Position numbers and translations under genes: made by a program
In this document: positions 18,017 through 25,844 of the stretch, one piece after another
Layout: each line of letters starts with the position of its first letter
Position numbering within the stretch: the first letter of the stretch is position 1
Assembly: GCA_002863085.1 (NCBI GenBank)
Contig: PKDT01000076.1
Coordinates: 1 to 33,004, forward strand
Length of the DNA stretch: 33,004 nt
DNA from: Flavobacteriales bacterium
GTDB taxonomy: Bacteria; Bacteroidota; Bacteroidia; Flavobacteriales; TMED113
Reading direction: 5' to 3'
Notes under the pieces: model-generated
Told to the model about the DNA's origin: nothing
Database searches by the model: none
What the model saw: the letters and a program-made list of their open reading frames with translations, nothing else

Positions 18017-18020
18017 CGAT

Positions 18021-18055
18021 AAAAGCCCGCTCAAATGAGTGGGCTTTTATTATTA
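18021..18055 (+). terminator. Rho-independent terminator of ssrA
   Basis: AAAAGCCCGCTC (18021-18032) and GAGTGGGCTTTT (18037-18048) form a 12-bp stem with one G.U pair and the loop AAAT, followed by a T-rich tail. It starts 5 bp after the tmRNA acceptor end. It is the only clear intrinsic terminator I see in the window and may also serve the convergent gene. Confidence 0.9.
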
Positions 18056-18101
18056 TCAATCTAACTCTTTTATTTTATAAAAATAAATCTAAAACGTTTC
18101 T

Positions 18102-19385
18102 TTATCTATTCAATTTATATAATTTAGAAACCTTACCATCATCGTAAAGATTAATAAGAAAACCTTCTGACTTATTATTTACAGATCTTCCTAATAAATC
18201 TGATGTATATATTACCGCGCTTGTATTTTGATTTTGATTAATATCTGATGAAAGATAGTCAGCGTTGTATAGCTCAATTATTTCGTTTGGTCCTTGACTT
18301 GGCCAAGAATATCCGTTGGTTGCTAGGTATATTTTTCCAGATGGACTAACACAGATATCTCTTAGTCTACCCCACTCTTGATTAAAAAATTCTGTAGTAT
18401 TTACTAACTGTGTACCATCATCATTAAATTCGAATCTAACAAGCATTTTGTCTTTTAAAACAGTCATCAAAAGAGTATTTTGAAACTCAGGTATTGAAGG
18501 ATGATTGTACCATATAATATCAGATGGAGCAATAGTGGGGGTCCAATTAATTAATGGTTCAACAACATTATTTTCCTCACAAAAAGATTGTTCCGAAAAA
18601 CCGTCACAAAAACCCATAACATTTGGCCAACCATAATTTCTTCCAGAGTTGATAATATTCAGCTCATCATCGCTTTGTGGTCCATGCTCAGAGCTGTAAA
18701 CTATTCCATTAGGTGCTAACTCAAGACCCTGCGCATTTCTGTGTCCCCAAGACCAAACATAAGAATCTGAAAATGGATTGTCAAAGGGCACTCCTCCAAA
18801 GTTTTCCTCTGAAATATCAATCCTTAAAATTTTTCCTGTTAGAATCTGAGTATCTTGTGAATCTGACTGATTTTGAGCATCACCGGTCGTCATTAATAAA
18901 GTGTAATCGTCCAAAGCATGTATTCTAGATCCGTTGTGAGTGCTATTACCAGTAATTCCATTGAGTAAAATCTGCTCATTTTCAAGAACATCAATTTCTG
19001 GATTGTATGTAAAAGCTGAAAGTCTTTCTTTTATATTAAAACCCTGGTAATATGTATAAACTATAAACACTATATTATTGGATTCAAAATCAGGATGAAA
19101 CTCCATTCCAAGCATACCTGATTCAGACTCAGTTGTTACACTGCTTTGGATATCAAGAATTATATTTTTTTCACCTGTCTCAACATTTATCCTACTTACA
19201 ATTCCAGATCTTTCAGTAACCCATAGGAACTCGTTTGTTTCGTTTGAGTCTGGTCCCCATTTAATCTCCCAGGGGACATCCAATCCACCAACGACTTCTC
19301 TTTCTTGTAAAATAGTTGATCCAACTTGGATTTGAGCAAAAATTAAATTTTGTAATAACAATGCGACGATTAAAATGTTTTTCAT
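18102..19385 (-). CDS. Secreted PQQ-type sugar dehydrogenase (glucose/sorbosone dehydrogenase family) with short T9SS-like tail
   Basis: The 427-residue protein has a signal peptide (MKNILIVALLLQNLIFAQ) and a six-bladed propeller of the soluble aldose sugar dehydrogenase/YliI family. The family blocks are VPWEIKWGP, GMLGMEFHPDF, HNGSRIHAL, GDAQNQSDSQD with LTGKILRIDI, SWGHRNAQGLELAPNG, SSEHGPQSDDELNII and NYGWPNV. Such enzymes oxidise aldoses with PQQ outside the cytoplasm. The last 36 residues or so (TSDLLGRSVNN through KLYKLNR) resemble a shortened T9SS sorting tail and match the tail of the protease upstream. It is the last gene of a three-gene run, 18 bp after the protease stop. Confidence 0.88.
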   Translation of the reverse strand: MKNILIVALLLQNLIFAQIQVGSTILQEREVVGGLDVPWEIKWGPDSNETNEFLWVTERSGIVSRINVETGEKNIILDIQSSVTTESESGMLGMEFHPDFESNNIVFIVYTYYQGFNIKERLSAFTYNPEIDVLENEQILLNGITGNSTHNGSRIHALDDYTLLMTTGDAQNQSDSQDTQILTGKILRIDISEENFGGVPFDNPFSDSYVWSWGHRNAQGLELAPNGIVYSSEHGPQSDDELNIINSGRNYGWPNVMGFCDGFSEQSFCEENNVVEPLINWTPTIAPSDIIWYNHPSIPEFQNTLLMTVLKDKMLVRFEFNDDGTQLVNTTEFFNQEWGRLRDICVSPSGKIYLATNGYSWPSQGPNEIIELYNADYLSSDINQNQNTSAVIYTSDLLGRSVNNKSEGFLINLYDDGKVSKLYKLNR

Positions 19386-19403
19386 GATTAAAAATTTAGG
19401 GAA

Positions 19404-22400
19404 TTATTTACTTGTTATATATGTTTTATGAACAGTTCCGTCATTAAAAACTTTAATGATGTACCTGTTATTATTATTAGTGTTTCTACCTAGAATATCA
19501 GACTTCCAAAGCAATGTATTTTCAGAGCTTTGATTTTCAATGAGTTCAACTGATGATGGAATTACGGAAACATCCAATGAAAAATTACAAGATTGATTAG
19601 ATCCATATAATTGATTAATGATTATGGTAGCTTGTCCTAATTGATTCCATTGAATACCTATTGAAGGTGGATTATTTGCGGAAACCCAAACAATTTCACC
19701 TCCTATAACCTCCCATGATATTGTATTGTTTAAATTACTTGAAAGTGTATAAACTTCATAGAGTCCAAAGCTTGGATTTAACTCACCAAATATTTCAACG
19801 AATTGACACGAACACTCATCGCCATTTCCGTCGCCATCATTATCAATTTGAGTTGGATTGTATGAATCTATACAGTTATCATTTTGATCACAAATACCGT
19901 CACTGTCAGAATCAGTAATACAATTACCGTCACAATCGTAAAATTCATCAGGACCATCACCTCCGCAGATTCCGCAAAGGTCGACAACAGTGTCGCCTCC
20001 ACAAATTCCACTACAATCTAATTCTACTATACAATTGCCATTACAATCAAAATTAGTTAGTGGATATTCACATTCATTGCTATTAATTAATGCACTTGAG
20101 TCATAATTACACGCAGATGCGTCTGTACAACCAGTACACGAAGAATTATCCCCATCACAGACACCACAATCATCAAACTCACTAGAACCATCGCAGAGCC
20201 CATTACAATCAATATTTACAACACAATTACCATCGCAGTCAAAATTATCAATGGGAAAAACACAACTATTGTCATCAATATTTGCCTCAAGACTAAAATT
20301 GCAAGCAGCAAGGTTAGTACAACCAAAGATATCACAGATATCATTTTCATCAATGTCACTTAAACAATTTCCATCACAATCATATCCTACATCACTGAAG
20401 ATACAAGAATCGTCGTCAGTATTTGCTTCAAAATTGAAATTACAAGCTTCAAGATTAGTACAACCCTCTACAATAATAGTTGCACATGTTCCATCTTCTT
20501 CAGTAGCTAGAATATTATATTCAACAAATGTATCATCAGTACAACCAAATATCTCATCCTCATCACACACACCGTCTAAATCAGTGTCAGCTAAACAAAA
20601 ATCAATACAAAATTCATTAATCGATTCAAATCCAAAATCATTCTCTGTCATTTCGACTAAATAAGTGTCTTCGAAATTTACGTAATAATTTGGTGTATTT
20701 CCTGCAGTGTTATCTGAGCTAATTCCATCTCCATAGGAATCATAAATATTTAGTAAATAACAACCTTCAGCTAAGCAATACTCATTAGATATTGTCTCAC
20801 CACCTTGTAAATAATCTCCACCAGAGTCGACAGAAACATTATCACTAGAAATAATTTCCCAACTTATTTCGTTACTCCAATAATCTGTTTCAAGGAAAAA
20901 ACTAATTGTTCCTGAGCATATACAAGAGCCATCGTCTTGGGTAGCATTTGGATTAAAATTATCAGCATTGACACTTGTGCAGCCTTGAATATAAGTACAA
21001 GAGTTATCATCAATATTTGCTGATGGATTATAATTTTCAGCAATCTCATCAGTGCAACCATAAACTGAATTGTCACAACTTGTTTCTAATGCATCACAAT
21101 CTGATGTAAAGCAGTTTGCTGAAAAGATACCAGGTATAAGCGCTTGGTTTTTGACGACAGGATGAAACTCTAATGAAATTCCAACTGAACCAAGATTACA
21201 ATAACTCATAATTGTTCCAAGTTGTTGTTGCCAAACTTCATTTGGAGGATTTTGAGGGGTTGAGCAATCTCCTTCAACGTCTGCACAACCATCTATCGCA
21301 CCGCCTGGAAAATTAAAAGTCTCATCAGCGGACCAATTACAATTGTGTGTATGGTTTGAACCAAAATTGTGGCCAATTTCATGACCAAGGTATGACAAGT
21401 TGTAACTGTAAGGTGTGTTATTAGGATAATTGTATGTTAAATTAGTGTTTAGTCCAGAGGTTACTCCAAAACCATATTGAGAACTAGATGGCCCACCACA
21501 CAATGCTCCTACCCAAGCAATTCCACCATTGGCATTTTTTCTACTAAAAAGATGGACTAAATCTGTTTGTGCATAAAACTGATTAAATGGAGGATTTGTC
21601 CAGTAATTAGGCATTTCATCCAACATTTCAGAGCAATCGTTTAAAGGATCGTAATTATCAACAATTTCCCAAACATTTATATATCTGGCTTGTAAAAAAA
21701 CTAATGGATTTCCATCTGCATCTTGAAGTTCGGACATGTAAACCTCACTAACTCCCGCTAATAACGCGAGCGCCCACTCAACAGCATCATAACAGTTTTG
21801 ATTAAATTGATTGAATGTGTAATAATCAATATCTATTCCCATCTCAACACATTCCATACCTCCGCCCAATAGATTATTTTGATTTTCATATTCTATATTA
21901 ATTGATGAATCCGGTGTTTTGCAAATAAATTCAGATTCAAAACTACTCTTATTAACATCGAAGAGAATGTATCTATTGTCGTTTAAGTGGGTTAGTTCAT
22001 ACACTTGGTTATTATATTTAATAACTCCTATTATTTTGTCTTTTAGAAAGGAAATTGAACCAGTTAAATCGGTGCCGATAATTCTGTAAGACTGTATAAA
22101 TGGGTCATAATCCTCTAATATAGGACCATTTAACGTAGTTCTGATTAATTGGAATTGATCATTAAATACGTTAAATGACTTGAGCTCAAGACTTAGAACA
22201 GTTTCGTTAAAAAATGGAAGAGATAAGTTAAATTCACAAGGTTGATTTTGTCTCAATGAATTAAATAAATCAATGTCTAGATCAAGTGAGATTTGAGCAT
22301 CAGTTTCAATGCTTGCAATATTATTACTTTCAAGTGAAATCTTAAATAAATGATTATCAGCAAGAACAAAACTGCTGAAAATCATAAGATAAGTTAGTAT

Positions 22401-22412
22401 TTTTTTTATCAT
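19404..22412 (-). CDS. Secreted reprolysin-like zinc metalloprotease with GCTD repeats and T9SS-like tail
   Basis: The 1002-residue protein has a signal peptide (MIKKILTYLMIFSSFVLA) and a pro-like N-terminal region to about residue 185. A metalloprotease domain holds HEIGHNFGSNH, the HExxHxxGxxH zinc site at 344-354, and a downstream GTIMSYC Met-turn. This fits family M12B-like enzymes common in marine Bacteroidota. From residue 452 there are six Cys-rich GCTD-type repeats mixed with CDGNC-type segments. A TSP3-like Asp-rich, probably calcium-binding stretch (DSDSDGICDQNDNC, DNDGDGNGDEC) lies near 830-865, followed by an Ig-like part. The end, KSDILGRNTNNNN to KTYITSK, resembles a T9SS tail. 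It lies 4 bp after the deiminase stop. Substrate unknown. Confidence 0.88.
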   Translation of the reverse strand: MIKKILTYLMIFSSFVLADNHLFKISLESNNIASIETDAQISLDLDIDLFNSLRQNQPCEFNLSLPFFNETVLSLELKSFNVFNDQFQLIRTTLNGPILEDYDPFIQSYRIIGTDLTGSISFLKDKIIGVIKYNNQVYELTHLNDNRYILFDVNKSSFESEFICKTPDSSINIEYENQNNLLGGGMECVEMGIDIDYYTFNQFNQNCYDAVEWALALLAGVSEVYMSELQDADGNPLVFLQARYINVWEIVDNYDPLNDCSEMLDEMPNYWTNPPFNQFYAQTDLVHLFSRKNANGGIAWVGALCGGPSSSQYGFGVTSGLNTNLTYNYPNNTPYSYNLSYLGHEIGHNFGSNHTHNCNWSADETFNFPGGAIDGCADVEGDCSTPQNPPNEVWQQQLGTIMSYCNLGSVGISLEFHPVVKNQALIPGIFSANCFTSDCDALETSCDNSVYGCTDEIAENYNPSANIDDNSCTYIQGCTSVNADNFNPNATQDDGSCICSGTISFFLETDYWSNEISWEIISSDNVSVDSGGDYLQGGETISNEYCLAEGCYLLNIYDSYGDGISSDNTAGNTPNYYVNFEDTYLVEMTENDFGFESINEFCIDFCLADTDLDGVCDEDEIFGCTDDTFVEYNILATEEDGTCATIIVEGCTNLEACNFNFEANTDDDSCIFSDVGYDCDGNCLSDIDENDICDIFGCTNLAACNFSLEANIDDNSCVFPIDNFDCDGNCVVNIDCNGLCDGSSEFDDCGVCDGDNSSCTGCTDASACNYDSSALINSNECEYPLTNFDCNGNCIVELDCSGICGGDTVVDLCGICGGDGPDEFYDCDGNCITDSDSDGICDQNDNCIDSYNPTQIDNDGDGNGDECSCQFVEIFGELNPSFGLYEVYTLSSNLNNTISWEVIGGEIVWVSANNPPSIGIQWNQLGQATIIINQLYGSNQSCNFSLDVSVIPSSVELIENQSSENTLLWKSDILGRNTNNNNRYIIKVFNDGTVHKTYITSK
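20070..21059 (-). repeat. Protein-level GCTD repeat array within the metalloprotease gene
   Basis: Six copies of a motif of about 21 residues (GCT-D/N/S, x4-8, N-F/Y-N, x4-6, D-D-x-S/T-C) begin at residue 452 and end at residue 781. They are interspersed with short C-D-G-N-C segments. Examples are GCTDEIAENYNPSAN, GCTNLEACNFNFEAN and GCTNLAACNFSLEAN. At DNA level the copies are diverged, which points to old duplication. A related single copy is in the deiminase gene at 22717-22779. Confidence 0.85.
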
Positions 22413-22416
22413 GTAA

Positions 22417-24276
22417 TTATTTTAATAATTGTTTGACCACAACAGTACCGTCAGATCTTAAAATTAAAAAAGGATGACTTTTTTCAATATTTTTAATTCT
22501 TTTTCCATCTAAAGTAAAAAAGATTAAATCTTTTACTGTTGAGTAATTTTCATAGATATCAATCCCATCACAATCATCTCCTATGCCGTCAAGGTTAAAG
22601 TCAGCTTGGTCTGGGTTAAAAATATTAATACAATTGTCAAGTTCATCACAAATATCATCATTATCAATATCAAACAAACATTCATTTTCACAATCATAAT
22701 AAATTTCGGGATATTCGCAATTTTCGTCATCAATGGTTGCACTGGGATTGTAATTACAAGCTAACAAATCAGTACAACCTAAAACCTCAGCACAAGATTC
22801 GTTAGAGCCATAATAAAATGAAAAATATCCATCTGGCGCGGTTATAGGTTTTGATTGAAATTTACCGTTGTTTGCCTCAGCTGAAATGTAATATTCAATG
22901 TCTACATCAAAAGAATCAAATGTCATTGTTAAATCCCATAAATCGTTTCCAATAGTTTGCATATCTATGGAATTAAAATTAGTACTACCTTGAATACGAT
23001 AGTTGAATTTAGCTTCAGAAATGCCTGACCTATGTTTAATCATGGCTAGTATGTTAACATATGGACTAGACAAATAACAAGACTCTTCAATTTTTTTAAA
23101 GGAAATTAATAATGGATCGTTAACACCAACACTGTGAGTAATGCAATGAATGGCACCACTTTGTGAAATTATGTTACTTCCGCTGTTATCGCAATCAATT
23201 CCAACAATGTTATATCCAGGTAATGCTTCTTCATAAATTCTTTGAGCTACAGTATCATATTCCTCCCTGTAGAAAGGGACAAGAACAGTTTTATTAACAA
23301 AAACAGAGTTCGTGTAGGTACGATAATATCCATCAACTGAGTTGTTGAGTTCTGGCTGTTCACCTGGGAAATATCCACTAGAACTTGGTGGACTAGGAAT
23401 CCTGATTACGTTGAAAGGTGTACCCCACTTTGTAGTAAAGTTATCCATTATGTATTGTAAATTTTCTTCAATTTGTGGTCCATCTGATAGGCCCTCAGGG
23501 TATTCAGCTACAAGCAATGTTTCCTCATCTAACAACTTCATATGCATATCAATGTGATGAATACCATCAAATGGAAGTGTTTCCATTTTTATGTAATTGT
23601 TTATTCCCATGAAATTCTGCATTATTTCATCTATATCATTTTCAGAAATATCGTTTTCATCAATAACTAAATTTGAAGAAAATGCTGTTCCAAAACCATC
23701 GCTCATAAAATTACCGCCGGTATGAACCAATGCGTTTGGATTTTGCGAGGTTTGATACAAATTAATATCCATGTAATCGGACAAAAATTCTGGAAAAGTG
23801 TCATCGTCGGGTCTTGGTCTGTTATACACCCAATCAACCAAGTAGATTGAATCTACATCATTCTTATAAATGGTATTTTGTCCATAATCTCTCATCCATA
23901 TGCTATTAGTCTCAACCTCCAGATACTCAACATTTTGTGTGTCAACATTATAATATTGTAAATAATTTTCAACTTCATTTGGATTTTCACAAGCTATGAA
24001 GACTTTACATTCATTAACTGAGTTTCTAACAATTTCAGTTAGAATAGGCTCAAAACCCTCCCATGCAATTGTCAGTGCCTGAATTTCTTCCCATTCTGCC
24101 ATGGTGCGAACACTGAAGTTAGGAGGAGTGGTAATTACATCTGAATTTAAATTTGAATAATTTTCGATATATTCCTTGTTGTAAAATTTTTCTTGTTGTG
24201 TCATCCACTTAGGTAGATTGTTTTGGGAGAACAAAAATAAACTAAGAAATAAAAAATAAATAACTGGACTTTTCAT
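22417..24276 (-). CDS. Secreted peptidyl-arginine/agmatine deiminase-like enzyme with GCTD repeat and T9SS-like tail
   Basis: The 619-residue protein has a signal peptide (MKSPVIYFLFLSLFLFSQ) and a catalytic domain of the Porphyromonas-type peptidyl-arginine deiminase family, which also includes agmatine deiminase. The guanidine-modifying site is intact: WMRDYG (127-132, Asp130), HTGGNF (185-190), HIDMH (241-245) and the nucleophile in GAIHCITHS (Cys378). An Ig-like region follows at about 400-495. Next come one GCTD repeat (500-520), TSP3-like Asp-rich stretches (about 530-570) and a tail, LDGKRIKN to SDGTVVVKQLLK. Cytosolic agmatine deiminases are about 350 residues without signal peptide or tail, so an extracellular role on arginine peptides is plausible. 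The substrate is inferred. Confidence 0.85.
   Translation of the reverse strand: MKSPVIYFLFLSLFLFSQNNLPKWMTQQEKFYNKEYIENYSNLNSDVITTPPNFSVRTMAEWEEIQALTIAWEGFEPILTEIVRNSVNECKVFIACENPNEVENYLQYYNVDTQNVEYLEVETNSIWMRDYGQNTIYKNDVDSIYLVDWVYNRPRPDDDTFPEFLSDYMDINLYQTSQNPNALVHTGGNFMSDGFGTAFSSNLVIDENDISENDIDEIMQNFMGINNYIKMETLPFDGIHHIDMHMKLLDEETLLVAEYPEGLSDGPQIEENLQYIMDNFTTKWGTPFNVIRIPSPPSSSGYFPGEQPELNNSVDGYYRTYTNSVFVNKTVLVPFYREEYDTVAQRIYEEALPGYNIVGIDCDNSGSNIISQSGAIHCITHSVGVNDPLLISFKKIEESCYLSSPYVNILAMIKHRSGISEAKFNYRIQGSTNFNSIDMQTIGNDLWDLTMTFDSFDVDIEYYISAEANNGKFQSKPITAPDGYFSFYYGSNESCAEVLGCTDLLACNYNPSATIDDENCEYPEIYYDCENECLFDIDNDDICDELDNCINIFNPDQADFNLDGIGDDCDGIDIYENYSTVKDLIFFTLDGKRIKNIEKSHPFLILRSDGTVVVKQLLK
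22717..22779 (-). repeat. Single GCTD repeat in the deiminase-like gene
   Basis: Residues 500-520 read GCTDLLACNYNPSATIDDEN followed by Cys, the same module as the six copies in the adjacent metalloprotease. It sits between the Ig-like region and the TSP3-like segment, suggesting a shared stalk or surface module. Confidence 0.8.
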
Positions 24277-24291
24277 GATTTTTTAATTTAT

Positions 24292-24321
24292 CAAAGATAC
24301 TAACTTTATTACACAATAAAA
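24292..24321 (-). promoter_or_regulatory. Promoter for the deiminase-protease-sugar dehydrogenase operon
   Basis: On the minus strand TATCTTTG (complement of 24292-24299) is an exact TAnnTTTG element. TTTT stands 18 bp upstream (24318-24321) near the -33 position, an imperfect match. The ATG at 24276 lies 15 bp downstream of the -7 element. It separates the deiminase gene from the upstream choice-of-anchor-L gene. Confidence 0.5.
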
Positions 24322-24323
24322 TA

Positions 24324-25733
24324 CTACTGCACAATAATAATTCTTTCAAAAGTTTGAAATTGATTATTATTCGATAATCGAACATAATAGACTCCATTCT
24401 CATAATTGGTAAGGTCTATCTTATTTCTTGAATTTTTAAGCTTAAAAGTATTTAATTTTCTACCTGATTTGTCAAAAAAATCCAACAAATAATCTTTATT
24501 ATCGTAAGACAAATCTACATTCAGTAAATTACTAGCTGGGTTAGGATAAAAACTAAAGCTTTCTGACGAATTACTAATAATATTTGTATTATTTGATTCT
24601 ACAAACACCTCATAGCTAATAGTCTCTGATGACCCAAGACAATCATTAATTATCTCCAAAGATACTAAATATGTACCTGGTTCACTGTAAATGTAAGTAG
24701 GATTGGCTAAATTTGAATCAATTATTCCGTCATTATTAAAATCCCAGAAAAAATTATCGTTGGAATTAAGAGGAGAGGTATTAGTAAATGAGATTGAGAT
24801 ACCATCATCACTATATGTGGCCTGACCCCATTCAAAATCTGCAAAATTGAAATTGTCAGAGATAGATTTTTTCAAAAATATCCCGCTATCAATTGCTGGT
24901 CCGGCACCATCAATAATTACTAACTTGATATGGTATTTTGCTCCAGAAACTAATGCTAAATTAAATAAAAGATTGCTAGTATAACCATCATAAGAAATCG
25001 CATCACAGAGTTGTCCTTCGTCGTTGAATTGATATAAACATCCGTTCATTGAAGGTAGATTAAAAACTTCAGAGTAAGGTCTAACAGTCCAAACTGAAAT
25101 AGGTTTATTGATTATATCACACTCTTCAGCATTAATAATATTTCCAGTTTCCATGATATTTATCGGAGAACTATCATAGTTTGGATCTATGTCATTTTCA
25201 ACTTCACTAACAAAAAAACAGAATGCATCTGCATAAAATGGACTCATCCATTCTGGATACTCTTCAGATCCAAAAACAAGTTCAAAATAAAGATTCTGAC
25301 TTATAGATGATTGTAAATTAAATTCAATAATACTAGGGTCAAACAAACTGACCCCATCGTTGATAACCCCAAAATTTTGTAAATAATTTTGAAGAAAACT
25401 ATCTTCATATATCTCGTTCCACTCCTGACTATTATCACCGCTATTATTTGGACCTACTGCATTTGAAACTGAACCTGTGGTCATAATCAATCCCCTGTCA
25501 AGGTCAAAGTTGTTTTCACACATTTCCTGATTTTCGACAAAAGTAAAGGTCCCAATTGATTCATAATTTCCAATAAACTGAACATTTGAAATTTCTATTT
25601 CACAGCCTAAGAGCTCAGTTAAAATGAAATCTTCCAAATCATCAGAATTATTTTGAAATGTAGTAACTGTCAACTGAGCACACATCACGCATACTGACAA
25701 TAAACTAACTACCAAGACAAATCTTAATATCAT
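24324..25733 (-). CDS. Choice-of-anchor L / PKD domain surface protein with T9SS type A sorting domain
   Basis: The 469-residue secreted protein has a signal peptide (MILRFVLVVSLLSVCVMCAQ). The N-terminal domain of about 250 residues matches the choice-of-anchor L family: LGCEIEISNVQFIGN, GTFTFVE, DRGLIMTTGS, NNSGDNSQEW and ELVFGSEEYPEW. A PKD domain spans about 300-380 (FFWDFNNDGIIDSN, SEPGTYLVSLEI). A standard type A sorting domain follows: FSFYPNPASNLLNVDLS, DKSGRKLN, ENGVYYVRLSN and a final ERIIIVQ. The role is probably adhesion or surface structure. It is upstream of the deiminase gene on the same strand, with 47 bp between that include a predicted promoter. Confidence 0.88.
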   Translation of the reverse strand: MILRFVLVVSLLSVCVMCAQLTVTTFQNNSDDLEDFILTELLGCEIEISNVQFIGNYESIGTFTFVENQEMCENNFDLDRGLIMTTGSVSNAVGPNNSGDNSQEWNEIYEDSFLQNYLQNFGVINDGVSLFDPSIIEFNLQSSISQNLYFELVFGSEEYPEWMSPFYADAFCFFVSEVENDIDPNYDSSPINIMETGNIINAEECDIINKPISVWTVRPYSEVFNLPSMNGCLYQFNDEGQLCDAISYDGYTSNLLFNLALVSGAKYHIKLVIIDGAGPAIDSGIFLKKSISDNFNFADFEWGQATYSDDGISISFTNTSPLNSNDNFFWDFNNDGIIDSNLANPTYIYSEPGTYLVSLEIINDCLGSSETISYEVFVESNNTNIISNSSESFSFYPNPASNLLNVDLSYDNKDYLLDFFDKSGRKLNTFKLKNSRNKIDLTNYENGVYYVRLSNNNQFQTFERIIIVQ

Positions 25734-25801
25734 TACAAATCAAAATATTTTAATAAAATTAAACAAATACCATACCAAAGTGTTAATTTTAGAACTATTA
25801 T

Positions 25802-25832
25802 TTTGTTTGATTGAGACATGCTTATAAATTTA
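25802..25832 (+). promoter_or_regulatory. Promoter for the exported WD40 gene
   Basis: TTTG at 25802-25805 and TAAATTTA at 25825-25832 (one mismatch to TAnnTTTG) are separated by 19 bp, the usual spacing. The ATG at 25845 would have a leader of only about 6 nt. Confidence 0.45.
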
Positions 25833-25844
25833 TTTTACTGATAC

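Noticed and set aside
17862-18147. Open frames on both strands over the tmRNA 3' part
   Set aside because: They lie on the tmRNA tRNA-like domain and its terminator, have no family features, and the RNA gene explains the sequence.
20251-20664. 137-codon open frame on the plus strand inside the protease gene
   Set aside because: It is antisense to the GCTD repeats; its Ser/Gln/Leu-rich product only mirrors the Asp/Cys codons of the real gene.
19813-21059. Regularly spaced similar DNA segments that might look like a CRISPR or satellite array
   Set aside because: The similarity is at protein level (GCTD, CDGNC and TSP3-like units), in frame with the metalloprotease, with diverged DNA copies and no cas genes.
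18102-25733. The secreted-enzyme cluster as a defence or toxin-immunity island
   Set aside because: No immunity-like small gene, nuclease, integrase or repeat border is present; signal peptides and sorting tails point to secreted hydrolytic or surface functions.
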